The translations under genes and the position numbers were made by a program. Below the pieces are notes generated by a model, which saw only the letters and a program-made list of their open reading frames with translations, searched no databases and was not told the DNA's origin. A DNA stretch of 64,000 nt, taken from Edaphobacter bradus (GTDB lineage Bacteria; Acidobacteriota; Terriglobia; Terriglobales; Acidobacteriaceae). Location: contig NZ_JAGSYF010000002.1 in the NCBI RefSeq assembly GCF_025685645.1, forward strand, positions 1,178,907 through 1,242,906. Reading direction: 5' to 3'. Shown piece after piece: positions 19,201 through 27,774 of this stretch. The stretch's first letter is position 1. The number at the start of each line of letters is the position of its first letter.

Positions 19201-20870
19201 CGGCGCAGACTGTGACGGTTACAAATTCCGGAAACGCGCCGCTGCTGGTGAGCCGGGTGGCGGTCACGGGGGACTTCAGCGAGACGGATAACTGCGCAGG
19301 CACGTCGATTGCAGTGGGCGGGAGCTGCACGGTGGAGGTGAGGTTTCTGCCGACGGCGACGGGGAGCCGCGCGGGCGTGCTGACGGTGTATGGGAACGTT
19401 GCGGGCGGGCAGGCGACGGCGGCGCTGAGCGGAACGGCAACGGCTGCGGGCGCGGTGGTGCTGAGTCCGGTGATGGTGAGCTTTCCTGCGACGACGGTGG
19501 GGGCGGCAAGCAATGCGATGAATGTGACGGTCTCGAACACCGGCGGGAGCGCGGTCGAACTGCGGACTCCGGAGGTGAGTGGGGATTTTGCGATTGCGGC
19601 GAATACGTGCGGGGAGACGCTGGCGGCGCAGACGGGATGCACGGTGGCGGTAGTCTTCAAGCCGACGGCTTCGGGAGCGCGGCAGGGAACGCTGACGGTG
19701 ACCGATGACGCGGGGACCCAGACGGCGGCGCTGAGCGGGACGGGGACGCTGCCTGCGACGGATGGACTTGCGCCCGGGGCGCTCACCTTTGCAGCGCAGC
19801 AGCTTGGCATGGCGTCTGCGGCCCAGCAGGTGACGCTGTCGAACACGGGAGATGTGGCACTGACGCTGATCGCGGCCTCGACGAGCGGGGACTTCAGCGT
19901 GGTGAACGGCTGCGGAAACTCGCTGAATGCGCATGCGAGCTGCGAAATGAATGTGGTCTTCAACCCGAGGAATGTGGGACAGGAGAACGGCGTACTGACG
20001 GTGTCGGATGAGTACCGGACCCAGACGGTGGCGCTGAGCGGCGTGGGGGTGGCTCCGCCGGGCGTGTCGCTGGCGCCAGCGTCGGGGCTGAGCTTTGCGG
20101 CGACGGGCGTAGGGCTAAGCTCGGCGGCCCAGACGGTGACGCTGACGAACAATGGCGGGTTGCCGCTGTCGATCAGCGGCGTGAGCGTGACGGGGGACTT
20201 TGCGATTGCGGCAGGTGGAAATAGCTGCGGCTCGACGCTGGCGCCGAACGCGGCTTGTACCGTGCAGGTCGTGTTTACCCCGACGGCGGGCGGGGCGCGG
20301 GCCGGGAGCCTGGTGGTGACGGATAATGCCCCGGCTTCGCCGCAGTCGCTGCAGCTGAGCGGGGCGGGCGTGGACTTTACGCTGGGGGCGAACGGTGCGG
20401 CGTCGGTTACGGTGACGAGCGGGCAGAGCGCGGTGTTTCCGCTGGTGCTGAGCTCGGGCGGGAACGTGAGCGGCATAGTGACGTTGAGCTGTTCGGGGGC
20501 TCCGGCGAATGCGATGTGCACGGTGACGCCGGGGACGGCGACGCTTGGGGCACAGACGACGGTTTCGGTAACAGTGCAGACAGGGGTGACGACGACGTCT
20601 TCCTCCGCGACCGTGAGAAAGGCGCTCTGGTTCGCGTTGATGATGCCGGTTGGGCTGCTGGCCTTGCGACGGAAGCGGCTGGCGGCGTTGCTACTGTGTG
20701 TGGTGATGGCTGCTGCGGGGTGCGGGTCGGGGAGGTTGATTCCGGGGTCGGGAAGTCCGGGAGGGCCAGGTGGGTCTTCGGCTACGCCTTCGGGGAGTTA
20801 TGGGATTGTGGTCTCGGGGGCTAGTGCGGGGTTGGTACGCACGGTGAATCTAACTTTGGTGGTGCAGTAG
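16263..20870 (+). CDS. Giant exported Asp-box propeller protein with choice-of-anchor repeats
   Basis: About 1535 residues. After a signal-like segment (ARLVALMVCGLAASAWGQ) comes a long region with Asp-box/BNR turns typical of sortilin-like beta-propellers (VYVGTTGGGVWKSTNAAG, LLRSVDGGVTWTLI, YYSTDSGATWQ, VYRSADAGAHWTNI). From about residue 960, four roughly 100-residue choice-of-anchor (ASH/HYDIN-like) repeats follow, each with a Cys pair. The C-terminus has a hydrophobic helix, basic residues, a second hydrophobic run ending in GCGSG, then a last beta segment closing in LTLVVQ. TTG 16263 is the longest start; ATG 16308 is equally possible. Cell-surface location is inferred; role unknown. 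Confidence 0.85.
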   Translation: MSIEADISRAAHVSSMGPNSSLPIESRRCCAALARLVALMVCGLAASAWGQSPQMGTGVEGQAAVRTAAPAQRAQRFLRGRTMANAAPGAQALMEARAQHAMLLSQQRLQPRLTGLGAAWQAVGPGQVASLNYGNVTGRVTSVAIDPADASGNTVYVGTTGGGVWKSTNAAGPAGSVTFSPLTDTLPVFSANAGTAAIPSLSIGALSVANGVMLAGTGDPNDATDSFYGSGLLRSVDGGVTWTLIRNAAGGASSYSFVGLGLAGFAWSTASPGTVVAAVSQAAEGVLVNAVNGTDSVMGLYYSTDSGATWQMGVLVDGSATVQTPLPTGGNHGGNAATAVAWNPVRQRFYAAVRYHGYYESVDGVTWTRLTQQPGTGLTMAACPSNPELAGSPGCPIFRGALAVEPVTGDMFALTVDGGNLDQGLWQDVCASTGSGCTGNVAFGKRLNSAALEAGGGSTAILQGDYDLGLAAVRVGSGGAQDTLLYAGTVDLYRCSLAAGCVLRNTTNALNGCAAPAKVAPAQHAIATMATAGQPLVFVGNDGGLWRSVDGVNESGTPCSATDASHFDNLNGGLGSLAQVVSFAQDPVSPGTLLVGLGAIGTAATGSAAARGAWPQVSAGEGGLVAIDPSAPSQWYVSTAAGVSIRQCSNGSGCGAADFAGAPTIGAAQVDEDASAIDAPWMLDPALDSDVIVGTCRVWRGPAGSGVLWSGSNAISRLLGGTRGTACGTGNPVLRSLTAGGAVSGATAPQNAGSQVIYAGMAGALDGGGSAGGHLFGTKNAGTAGSATAWTDLAASPVSNDAADQGVFNPGGFDVSSIAVDGHDATGGTVYATVMGFSGNGVNAPKVYRSADAGAHWTNITSNLPNAPANSVVVDPNDANTVYVAMDTGVYVTTQVISCSMANCWSVYGTGLPNAPVVELAAAQGMATGDGRAGELRAGTYGRGIWEIPLLTAATAAQPGMTVSPGSLSFASQAVGTASAAQTVTVTNSGNAPLLVSRVAVTGDFSETDNCAGTSIAVGGSCTVEVRFLPTATGSRAGVLTVYGNVAGGQATAALSGTATAAGAVVLSPVMVSFPATTVGAASNAMNVTVSNTGGSAVELRTPEVSGDFAIAANTCGETLAAQTGCTVAVVFKPTASGARQGTLTVTDDAGTQTAALSGTGTLPATDGLAPGALTFAAQQLGMASAAQQVTLSNTGDVALTLIAASTSGDFSVVNGCGNSLNAHASCEMNVVFNPRNVGQENGVLTVSDEYRTQTVALSGVGVAPPGVSLAPASGLSFAATGVGLSSAAQTVTLTNNGGLPLSISGVSVTGDFAIAAGGNSCGSTLAPNAACTVQVVFTPTAGGARAGSLVVTDNAPASPQSLQLSGAGVDFTLGANGAASVTVTSGQSAVFPLVLSSGGNVSGIVTLSCSGAPANAMCTVTPGTATLGAQTTVSVTVQTGVTTTSSSATVRKALWFALMMPVGLLALRRKRLAALLLCVVMAAAGCGSGRLIPGSGSPGGPGGSSATPSGSYGIVVSGASAGLVRTVNLTLVVQ
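19140..20373 (+). repeat. Four tandem choice-of-anchor D repeats inside the giant protein
   Basis: Four units of about 300 bp begin near 19140, 19450, 19755 and 20060. Each encodes LSF-type opening, TVTVTNSG or a variant, a GDF motif, one Cys, then C-x-V-x-V-x-F-x-P and a closing LSGTG or variant. The units have diverged, so this is protein-domain repetition rather than recent DNA duplication. Confidence 0.8.
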
Positions 20871-20952
20871 GCGTTTGGATTTCTGTGAGTCGCCCCGAAC
20901 ATCACGCGAATCCCACATCTTTTGGCGACTCATTGTTCTTTGTCGAATAGTT

Positions 20953-21735
20953 CTACCTCGTAGGGGGGTGGCTCTGCATCGTATACGCTTGTTGACTCAG
21001 GCGCGCCTGGTCCGGGCGGATGCACACGAAAAGATCAGTGCTCCCGTACATGAAATGTAATTCGCGAATGTGGGTATCCGGGGACGGACCGGGGCACCTC
21101 TCGGACCAAGGTTTGGTTGAGATCACGAGGTACTTCCCTGTACGGTCATTAGACGCTGTCCCCTTCAAACTGACGCTTCCCAGCGGATGCCTGGTACCGC
21201 TCGGTGCTTCCTCCTGCCTGGCAACGGCAAGGTTCCACCCTTCGGGCGACTTGGATGGCATAAGTTCGTACATTCCTGCGGGCACCCTGAGGCCTTCCAT
21301 CCATACTGCTGTTCTGCTGTAAAACACAACTGCGGTATGCTGCGGGTCCCTCGTGGTATTGGGGACTTCGTCTAGAAGTTCGCGACCATCGATCGACGAG
21401 GAGCTGAATCCGGCCGCCCAAGCTTCATCCCCAGTGATTTGACCAGACGACGAACAATACCTGGGAGCTGTATTCGTGAGCTGAGCTGTTGGGTCGCCGC
21501 ATTTCCGTATTGAATACCAGCCGCCTACGTTCCCCTTTTTAACACCTGAACAGAAGTCGGCGGGGTTGAGGATACTTGTTGTTTCGCCAGATACCGTTGC
21601 CTTCATCCATCTCACGCAACGATCCGTTTCGGTATCCGGAGCGACTGACGCCTCCTGCGCCCGAAGAGTGGAGGGGCATCCGGAATTCGCAAAGGCTAAG
21701 GAAAGAGCCAGAACCTGCACAAAACGCAACTTCAT
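20953..21735 (-). CDS. Exported DUF2911-like protein
   Basis: A 260-residue protein beginning at ATG 21735 (MKLRFVQVLALSLAFANSGCPSTLRAQ), a signal peptide. The region HTAVVFYSRTAVWMEGLRVPAGMYELMPSKSPEGWNLAVARQ resembles the DUF2911 domain, whose members have a conserved strand-turn ending in P-A-G-x-Y. Several Cys residues (CVRWMKATVSG, FCSGVKK, IRKCGDP, RYCSSSG) suggest disulfides and periplasmic or secreted location. Function is unknown. Local base composition is slightly lower in GC than in the flanking genes. Confidence 0.7.
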   Translation of the reverse strand: MKLRFVQVLALSLAFANSGCPSTLRAQEASVAPDTETDRCVRWMKATVSGETTSILNPADFCSGVKKGNVGGWYSIRKCGDPTAQLTNTAPRYCSSSGQITGDEAWAAGFSSSSIDGRELLDEVPNTTRDPQHTAVVFYSRTAVWMEGLRVPAGMYELMPSKSPEGWNLAVARQEEAPSGTRHPLGSVSLKGTASNDRTGKYLVISTKPWSERCPGPSPDTHIRELHFMYGSTDLFVCIRPDQARLSQQAYTMQSHPPTR

Positions 21736-21861
21736 AGGTCGTCTCCGCTGCATCATTATGCGCGTGAAACGGTCAAAATCGTCAAAATGATTTTGATTAG
21801 GGTAGTTCTGATGGAAGTCTCACAATATTTACAGTTACCGCGCAACAGCAAGGACGAAAAG

Positions 21862-21898
21862 CGGATCCCCGTTCGGCTTCGCTCAGGGATGACAACCA
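21862..21898. repeat. Short intergenic repeat of the GGATGACA type
   Basis: The string GGATCCCCGTTCGGC followed by TTCGCTCAGGGATGACA contains ATCCC and GGGAT arms and matches a motif often scattered between genes in soil acidobacteria. A second, partial example is at 49917-49955 (TGTCATCCTGA). It is followed here by purine-rich AAAGGC-type sequence. Family identity is from memory, not a search. Confidence 0.4.
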
Positions 21899-21935
21899 AA
21901 AGGCGAGAGGCAAATGCAAAAGCGAAGGGCAAAAG

Positions 21936-23219
21936 CTAGATGGCGCGGCCGGCGGCGGCTCCTGAGGCCCAAGCCCATTGGAAGTTGTAGCCGCCGAGCC
22001 AGCCGGTTACGTCGACGACCTCGCCGATGAAGTAGAGGCCGGGGACTCTTTTGCTCTGCATGGTGCTCGAGTCGAGTTCGTTGGTGTCGATGCCTCCGGC
22101 GGTGACCTCGGCCTTGGCGTAGCCCTCGGTTCCGGCGGGGGTGATCTGCCATTCATGAAGGTCGCGCTCTGAGTCGGCGAGGGCGGTGTTCGTCCAGCGC
22201 GCAGGAGGGTTAAGAGTGAGCCAGCGCTCGGCGAGGCGCGCGGGGAGCGCGGCACGAAGGGCCTGCAGCGCGGTCGCGGGATCGCGGCGGGCGTTGGTGG
22301 TTAGGAGTGGGGCGAAGACTTCAGGGCTGGCGTCGGAGTTGGGGGCTAGGTCGAGCGTGATAGGTTCGCCGGGCTTCCAGTAGGAGGAGATCTGCAGGAT
22401 CGCGGGGCCGCTGAGGCCGCGGTGGGTGAAGAGCATCTTCTCGCGGAAGCTGGGGTGAAGGCCGCGCGCGGTGATGGTGGCCGCGATTGTTTGGGCGGAG
22501 GCGATGACCTCGGTGGAGAGGCCGGTGAGGTCGCACCAGCGGCTGCAGTCTTCCGGATTGAAGACGAAGGGGACGAGGGCCGGGCGGCACTCGACGATGC
22601 GGAGGCCGAACTGGCGGGCGAGATCGTAGCCGAAGCTGGTGGCTCCCATCTTTGGGATCGACAGCCCTCCGGTGGCGACGACGACGGCCGAGGTGCGGAT
22701 GGGGCCGGCGAGTGTTTCGATGAGGAACCCGGTGTCGCGGGAGACGGAGAGGATGCGCGTACCAGGGCGGATCTCGACGTTTGCGGCGGCGCACTCGCGC
22801 TCGAGCATGGTGATGACGTCCTGGGCGGAGCGGTCGCAGAAGAGCTGGCCGAGGGTTTTCTCGTGCCAGGGGATGCCGTGTTTTTCGATGAGCGCGAGGA
22901 TATCCGCCGGGGTGTAGCGGGCGAGCGCGGACTTGGCGAAGTGGGGGTTGGCGGAGAGGAAGTTCTCCGCCCGGGCGTTGATGTTGGTGAAGTTGCAGCG
23001 GCCTCCGCCGGAGATGAGGATCTTCTTGCCGATGCGGTCGGCGTGGTCGAGGACGAGGACGCGACGGCCGCGGCGTCCGGCCTCGATGGCGCACATGAGA
23101 CCGGCGGCGCCTGCTCCCAGGACTACTACATCGCAGGTTTGCACGCGTTCTCCGAGGGGCTTGTGTGGGGGCAGGGCATCAGCGATTGCTTTATCTATAG
23201 TATGCAACTTATGGGTCAT
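21936..23219 (-). CDS. HI0933/BaiN-family flavoprotein oxidoreductase
   Basis: A 427-residue FAD-binding protein of the HI0933 group (NAD(P)/FAD-dependent oxidoreductases). Evidence: dinucleotide fold VVVLGAGAAGLMCAIEAGRRGRRVLVLDHAD, the family signature KKILISGGGRCNFTN, SVVVATGGLSIPKMGATSFGYDLA, the middle-domain EKMLFTHRGLSGPAILQIS, and the C-terminal FAD contact GLYFIGEVVDVTGWLGGYNFQWAWASG. Length fits the family. Physiological substrate is unknown in most members. The first 25 residues before the fold are longer than usual, so a later start is possible. It diverges from the NHL protein gene at 23286. Confidence 0.9.
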   Translation of the reverse strand: MTHKLHTIDKAIADALPPHKPLGERVQTCDVVVLGAGAAGLMCAIEAGRRGRRVLVLDHADRIGKKILISGGGRCNFTNINARAENFLSANPHFAKSALARYTPADILALIEKHGIPWHEKTLGQLFCDRSAQDVITMLERECAAANVEIRPGTRILSVSRDTGFLIETLAGPIRTSAVVVATGGLSIPKMGATSFGYDLARQFGLRIVECRPALVPFVFNPEDCSRWCDLTGLSTEVIASAQTIAATITARGLHPSFREKMLFTHRGLSGPAILQISSYWKPGEPITLDLAPNSDASPEVFAPLLTTNARRDPATALQALRAALPARLAERWLTLNPPARWTNTALADSERDLHEWQITPAGTEGYAKAEVTAGGIDTNELDSSTMQSKRVPGLYFIGEVVDVTGWLGGYNFQWAWASGAAAGRAI

Positions 23220-23285
23220 TGGACCCCAGGTGGGGGCGTGTTCTCCTTCTGGTCAGAACCACCTTCTAAAGGAGAGCCTCCCCCC

Positions 23286-25145
23286 ATGCACTCTTTCAAA
23301 TCATGGTCTTCCACGGGATTTCTTGTTGCCGCGACGGCGATTGTCTGCGCCGGGCTGGCGGGTTGTGGAGCAGCTTCTTCGCGTGGTTCGCTTCCCGTGA
23401 CGGGCGCGGCGCTGCAGGGAGTGGTGCACGGCGGCGGACAGCCGGTGGCGAATGCCAACCTTCAGCTCTACTCTCCGGGAACGACTGGATATGGCTCGGC
23501 CTCGACGCCGCTGTTCAACCGCACGGTGACCACGGACGCGAATGGCAACTTCTCGTTTACGGGGGCGTATACGTGTCCCTCGGCCTCGACTCCGGTGTAC
23601 CTGGTGGTGACGGGAGGGAACCCGGGGCTTTCGACGGGCACGAATAACCCGGTGCTGGCGATGATGGCGTTAATCGGGCAGTGCGGCGATCTGACGCCGA
23701 CGAGCTACTTTGTAGTGAGCGAGCTGACGACGGTGTCGGCGGTGTGGTCGCTGGCTCCCTTCATGCTGGACTATGCGCACGTGGGCACGAGTGCGGGTAA
23801 TGTGCAAGGGCTGCTGAACGCGTTTGCCACGGCTCAAAGCATGGTGAGCGTAAATACAGGCACGGCTCCGGGTACGGCTCCTTCGATTGCGACGGTTCCG
23901 GTGACGGAGATCAACACACTGAGTGCGATTCTGGCCTCGTGCATCAACTCAAATGGCAGCACGGCATCGACGGCGGCTTGCGGGAAGTTATTTACCGCGG
24001 CGACGCCTTCGGGCGGCGCGACCCCGACGGACACGATCGCCGCGGCGCTGGATATTGCGAAGAACCCGGGCCACAATGTGAGCTCGATCTATAGCGTGTA
24101 TACCCCGACGGCTCCGTACCAGCCGGCTCTGACGTCCGCGCCGCCGGACTGGACGCTCTCGATCAACTACAACTCGCCTGCCCTGCAGACGCCGAGCGAC
24201 CTGGCGATCGACTCGCAGGGCAACGCGTGGGTGCTGACGAACACGGCCAGCTCTTCGAGCGTGAGTGTGCTGAACGTGAACGGCATCTCGGGGACCTTTC
24301 CGCAGTCGGGGTCGGTCTTCGCGCGGATGGCGCTGGATCCGTTTGACGACCCGTGGCTGACGAACACGATCGGCTCGAGTGTGACGGAGCTGAACGGCAG
24401 CGGCAGTCGCGTGTCGTCGAACCCCTTCACGGGCGGCGGGATTCAGGGGCCGGGGGCGCTGGCCTTCGACGGCTCGGGCAACGTGTGGATCGCGAACAAT
24501 ACGTCGACGGTGAGCAAGCTGAGCGCGAATGGCGCGGTGCTGTCTCCGGCGGCGGGCTACCCCACGGGCGCGTCGGGACCGCCGGCGGCGCTGGCGCTCG
24601 ACACTTTGGGCAACGTGTGGACGGCAAACAGTGCGGGGAGCTCCATTGACGTGATGAGCAACTCAGGCGGGGGGATTCCGGGCTCGCCTTATATGACGGG
24701 TGGACTGAGCGGGCCGTTTGCGCTGACTGTGGACTCGGCGGGCGGCGTGTGGGTAGCCAACCGCGTGGGCAGCAGCCTGAGCCGGCTGACGAGCGACGGC
24801 GCGGCGGTCGCGGGAAGCCCGTACTTTGGCGGCGGGATGAACTCGCCGATCGACCTGGGGCTGGATGGGCTGGGAGATGTGTGGCTCGTGAACTCGGGGA
24901 GCAGCAGCGTCTCGGAGTTTCTGAGCACGGGCAAGGCGCAGTCGGGGAGCTCGGGATTTGGCAGCGCGGCGCTGCAGAATCCTGTCCGGCTGGGGATCGA
25001 TCGCTCGGGGAGCGTGTGGGTGGCAAACCTGGGGTCGACTACCGCGGGGACAGGGATGGTGACGCAGATCGTTGGCGTGGCGGCTCCGGCGGTGACGCCG
25101 CTGTCGCTTGCGGTGCAGAACACGGCGCTGGGCCAGCGTCCCTAG
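23286..25145 (+). CDS. NHL-repeat (Vgb-like) beta-propeller lipoprotein
   Basis: A 619-residue protein starting at ATG 23286. The signal peptide ends in a lipobox LAGC (AGLAGCGAAS), predicting a lipoprotein. Residues 40-110 resemble a carboxypeptidase-regulatory-like beta domain (LQGVVHGGGQPVANANLQLY). A helical spacer follows, then from about residue 300 at least six blades with phrases such as DLAIDSQGNAWVLTN, ALAFDGSGNVWIANN, ALALDTLGNVWTAN, ALTVDSAGGVWVAN, DLGLDGLGDVWLVN and RLGIDRSGSVWVAN. The propeller is of the Vgb/NHL type. Ligand unknown. The open frame extends upstream, antisense to the flavoprotein gene, and is trimmed. Confidence 0.87.
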   Translation: MHSFKSWSSTGFLVAATAIVCAGLAGCGAASSRGSLPVTGAALQGVVHGGGQPVANANLQLYSPGTTGYGSASTPLFNRTVTTDANGNFSFTGAYTCPSASTPVYLVVTGGNPGLSTGTNNPVLAMMALIGQCGDLTPTSYFVVSELTTVSAVWSLAPFMLDYAHVGTSAGNVQGLLNAFATAQSMVSVNTGTAPGTAPSIATVPVTEINTLSAILASCINSNGSTASTAACGKLFTAATPSGGATPTDTIAAALDIAKNPGHNVSSIYSVYTPTAPYQPALTSAPPDWTLSINYNSPALQTPSDLAIDSQGNAWVLTNTASSSSVSVLNVNGISGTFPQSGSVFARMALDPFDDPWLTNTIGSSVTELNGSGSRVSSNPFTGGGIQGPGALAFDGSGNVWIANNTSTVSKLSANGAVLSPAAGYPTGASGPPAALALDTLGNVWTANSAGSSIDVMSNSGGGIPGSPYMTGGLSGPFALTVDSAGGVWVANRVGSSLSRLTSDGAAVAGSPYFGGGMNSPIDLGLDGLGDVWLVNSGSSSVSEFLSTGKAQSGSSGFGSAALQNPVRLGIDRSGSVWVANLGSTTAGTGMVTQIVGVAAPAVTPLSLAVQNTALGQRP

Positions 25146-25205
25146 GCGTCCGTCGGATTGCTCCTCCGGTGGGTTGCGGTGTGATTGTGCGACCATACGA
25201 AAGGT

Positions 25206-26480
25206 ATGGTTCGACGAAATATGGAGAGAGCGCGGGCCTCTGAGCCGCGTGTGGCTGAGGGCGCGGCGCATGGGCCGGCGGCCGTGATAGCGCGGCGGGC
25301 AGCGGATCGTCTCCGGGCGGGGCACCTGTGGGTGTACCGGTCGGATGTGGAGACGCTGGTGCCTGCGGTGGGAGCGGTGGAGATCGCCGGCGGGTCGTTG
25401 GTGTCTGTGCTGGATGGCCGCGGGATTCCGCTGGGAAGCGGACTGTATAGCGCGGCGTCGCAGATTGCGGTGAGGATGGTGTCGGGTGCGGCGCCGGTGG
25501 GGCGCGGGGAGTATCTGGCGTCACTCAGAGAACGGGCAGGCGCGGCTCTGCGGCTGCGGGAGGACCTGGTCGCAGAGGGAGATGCCTGCCGGTTGATCTT
25601 CTCCGAAGCGGATGGGCTGCCGGGGATTGTGGCGGACCGGTACAACGACCTTGTGATTCTGCAACTGCTGACGCAGGGGACGGCGCAGGAAGACGTCCGG
25701 CGCGTGCTGGTGGAGGTCGTGAAGGAACGGTTCCCTGAGGCGACGATGTGGGAGCGGCCGGACCCAAGGATTCGGGAACTCGAAGAGCTGGCGGCCCCAT
25801 CGGACAAGCCGCTGTATTCGAGCGGAGTGGCGAAGACGACGACGGTATTCACGATCAATGGGGTCAGGTTCAACTATGACGCCGGGGCCGGGCAGAAGAC
25901 GGGAGCGTTTCTCGATCAGAGGCTGAACTATGCGGCCGCAGCCAGGTATGCAAAAGGCGTGGCGCTCGACGTGTGCACGTATCAGGGCGGGTTTGCGCTG
26001 CATCTGGCGCAGCGTTGCAAGCGGGTGACGGGGGTGGACGCGAGCCGCGCGGCACTGGAAGTGGCAGATAGCAATCTGACGCTTAATGCGGGAATGGTGG
26101 CAGAGGTCGACTGGATTGAGGCCGACGCGTTTGAGCTGCTGCGGGAGTACGACGCGACAGGGCAGCGGTTCGATACGATCGTGCTCGATCCCCCCGCGTT
26201 TGCGAAGTCGAAGCGGGCCGTGGAGGGAGCGCTGCGCGGGTACAAGGAGCTGAACCTGCGCGCGATGAAGATGCTGCGGGAGGGCGGGACGCTGGTGACG
26301 TGCTCGTGCTCGCACCATGTCTCTCCGGAGGAGTTTCGCGGAGTGGTGGCGGCTGCTGCTTCGGATGCAGGCAAGAGGGTGCAGGTGATGGAGGTGCGGG
26401 GCGCGGCTCCGGACCATCCGGATGTGCTAACGCTGCCGGAGACGAACTATCTGAAGTGCCTGATCTGCCGGGTGGGCTAG
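25206..26480 (+). CDS. rlmI: Class I SAM-dependent rRNA methyltransferase (RlmI-like)
   Basis: About 424 residues, resembling RlmI, which methylates C1962 of 23S rRNA. Order: PUA-like N-domain (AADRLRAGHLWVYRSDVE), EEHD-like middle domain (ADGLPGIVADRYNDLVILQLLT), then a Rossmann methyltransferase domain with the SAM loop LDVCTYQGGFALHLAQ, an acidic strand end VTGVDASRAAL, and the catalytic-side motif LDPPAFAKSK. SCSHH near the C-terminus is the conserved family Cys region. ATG 25206 is taken; TTG 25185 and ATG 25221 are alternatives. The exact target base is assigned by family only. Confidence 0.9.
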   Translation: MVRRNMERARASEPRVAEGAAHGPAAVIARRAADRLRAGHLWVYRSDVETLVPAVGAVEIAGGSLVSVLDGRGIPLGSGLYSAASQIAVRMVSGAAPVGRGEYLASLRERAGAALRLREDLVAEGDACRLIFSEADGLPGIVADRYNDLVILQLLTQGTAQEDVRRVLVEVVKERFPEATMWERPDPRIRELEELAAPSDKPLYSSGVAKTTTVFTINGVRFNYDAGAGQKTGAFLDQRLNYAAAARYAKGVALDVCTYQGGFALHLAQRCKRVTGVDASRAALEVADSNLTLNAGMVAEVDWIEADAFELLREYDATGQRFDTIVLDPPAFAKSKRAVEGALRGYKELNLRAMKMLREGGTLVTCSCSHHVSPEEFRGVVAAAASDAGKRVQVMEVRGAAPDHPDVLTLPETNYLKCLICRVG

Positions 26481-26542
26481 GCGGGCTGCGCATTCCGTAC
26501 GACAACGGTACGGCTTGACGTGGGTGAGGTGGAGATGGGACC

Positions 26543-26556
26543 CCACCTTTTGGTGG
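26543..26556. repeat. Perfect palindrome upstream of the barrel gene
   Basis: CCACC-TTTT-GGTGG. A related sequence occurs in inverse orientation after the gene at 27755-27770 (TCCACCAAAAGATGGA), so the gene is flanked by an inverted pair of about 16 bp with two mismatches. Confidence 0.5.
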
Positions 26557-26668
26557 AAGACGGCATGATGGTCAACCGTCTAGGGTTGTGACGCACACAA
26601 AAACAGATTCGCTCAGCTCTGCTTCACAGCAGCAGATGAGGGTGCAGGTTTCAACTCTGGAGGCAGCG

Positions 26669-27718
26669 ATGAAGAAACGCACGGCGTGGCTGATTGCGAT
26701 CGCTATGGTGGGATGGATGAGTGGACGAGCGCTGGCGCAGGGCTGCGTCGCGGCGCACTCGAACCAGCGCTCGATGAATGAGCTGGTGAAGCTGTATGAC
26801 GGCGGGTCGCGGCAGGGATGGTCGATTCATAACCTGACGGTCGACATCGGGTACCGCGTCTTCAACTCGAACAAGTACTTCATCGGCGACCAGGAGGTCC
26901 CGCGGCCGACGGCGGTAAGGAACCACCAGAACATCTTCGACATCGGCTTGGAGTACCAGCTCAACAAGCAGTGGACCCTCATCGCGGATGTTCCGGTCTT
27001 TGACGGCACGCGCAACCAGCTCTACTCGCCGAGCGGGATCTACCAGGTGAGCGGGATTGGCGATCTCACGCTGGGAGCGCAGCGATGGATCTTCCGGGCG
27101 CCGGCGGAGAACGGCGGCAACATCGCGGTGAGTGCATCGGTAAAGATTCCTACGGGCATCGATGATGCGACAGGTTCGGCGCTGTACAAGGGACAGACCG
27201 TGAAGGCGACGGCCGACCAGTCGATGCAGCCGGGCGACGGGGGCTGGGGCTTCGTGCTGGGGACGCAGGGCTACAAGAACCTGTGGCGCAGGGCGGACCT
27301 CTACGGACAAGGGCAGTATCTGTTCAATCCGCGGGATACAAATGGGGTGCCGACGTTCCGTAAGCAGCCGGGGCAGGGCGTGATGTCGGTGACGGACCAG
27401 TATCTGTACAGGCTGGGGGTGTCGCAGGGAGTTCCGAGGGTGCGCGGGCTGGCGCTGAGCCTGGGGGTTCGCGGCGAAGGAGTTCCCGTTCGCGATCTGC
27501 TGGGCGCGAGCGATGGATTTCGCAGGCCGGGGACGATCATCTCGCTCGACCCGGGGCTGATGCTGAATGTGCGGCAGACGACGCTCTCAGTGAACGGGCC
27601 GTGGGCGCTGTACAGGAACAGACCGCCGAGCGTGCCGGAGATTGAGAACAACACCCCGAACGGCGATGCGTTCTTTGCCGACTACACCGTGATCGTGACT
27701 TTGTCGCATCACTTCTGA
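26669..27718 (+). CDS. Outer-membrane beta-barrel protein
   Basis: A 349-residue protein from ATG 26669, preceded by TGGAGG at a good distance. Signal peptide KKRTAWLIAIAMVGWMSGRALAQ is followed by alternating strand sequence (LTVDIGYRVFNSNKYFIGD, FDIGLEYQLNKQWTLIADVPVFD, GDLTLGAQRWIF, AVSASVKIPTG) and ends in aromatic Phe (YTVIVTLSHHF), the sorting signal for barrel assembly. It looks like the phenol-degradation MetA/transporter-like barrels, but the substrate is unknown. The open frame reaches back to 26588; the later ATG fits the signal peptide. Confidence 0.82.
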   Translation: MKKRTAWLIAIAMVGWMSGRALAQGCVAAHSNQRSMNELVKLYDGGSRQGWSIHNLTVDIGYRVFNSNKYFIGDQEVPRPTAVRNHQNIFDIGLEYQLNKQWTLIADVPVFDGTRNQLYSPSGIYQVSGIGDLTLGAQRWIFRAPAENGGNIAVSASVKIPTGIDDATGSALYKGQTVKATADQSMQPGDGGWGFVLGTQGYKNLWRRADLYGQGQYLFNPRDTNGVPTFRKQPGQGVMSVTDQYLYRLGVSQGVPRVRGLALSLGVRGEGVPVRDLLGASDGFRRPGTIISLDPGLMLNVRQTTLSVNGPWALYRNRPPSVPEIENNTPNGDAFFADYTVIVTLSHHF

Positions 27719-27774
27719 TGGCGGGGTGCGCGGTGGAGGTTTGAGTGAGGGATCTCCACCAAAAGATGGAATGG

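Noticed and set aside
17523..19934. 803-codon leftward open frame
   Set aside because: It is antisense to the giant exported protein, is dominated by Arg, His and Pro, and has no start region or domain; high-GC shadow.
19178..20521. 447-codon leftward open frame
   Set aside because: Antisense to the choice-of-anchor repeats; its apparent periodicity mirrors the repeats on the other strand.
22422..23285. Upstream extension of the NHL-repeat protein frame
   Set aside because: It lies antisense to the HI0933-type flavoprotein gene and lacks domain features; the lipoprotein signal at 23286 marks the true start.
26495..26513. Hairpin CCGTAC-n7-GTACGG after the RlmI-like gene
   Set aside because: Short stem without a T-run; not enough to call a terminator.
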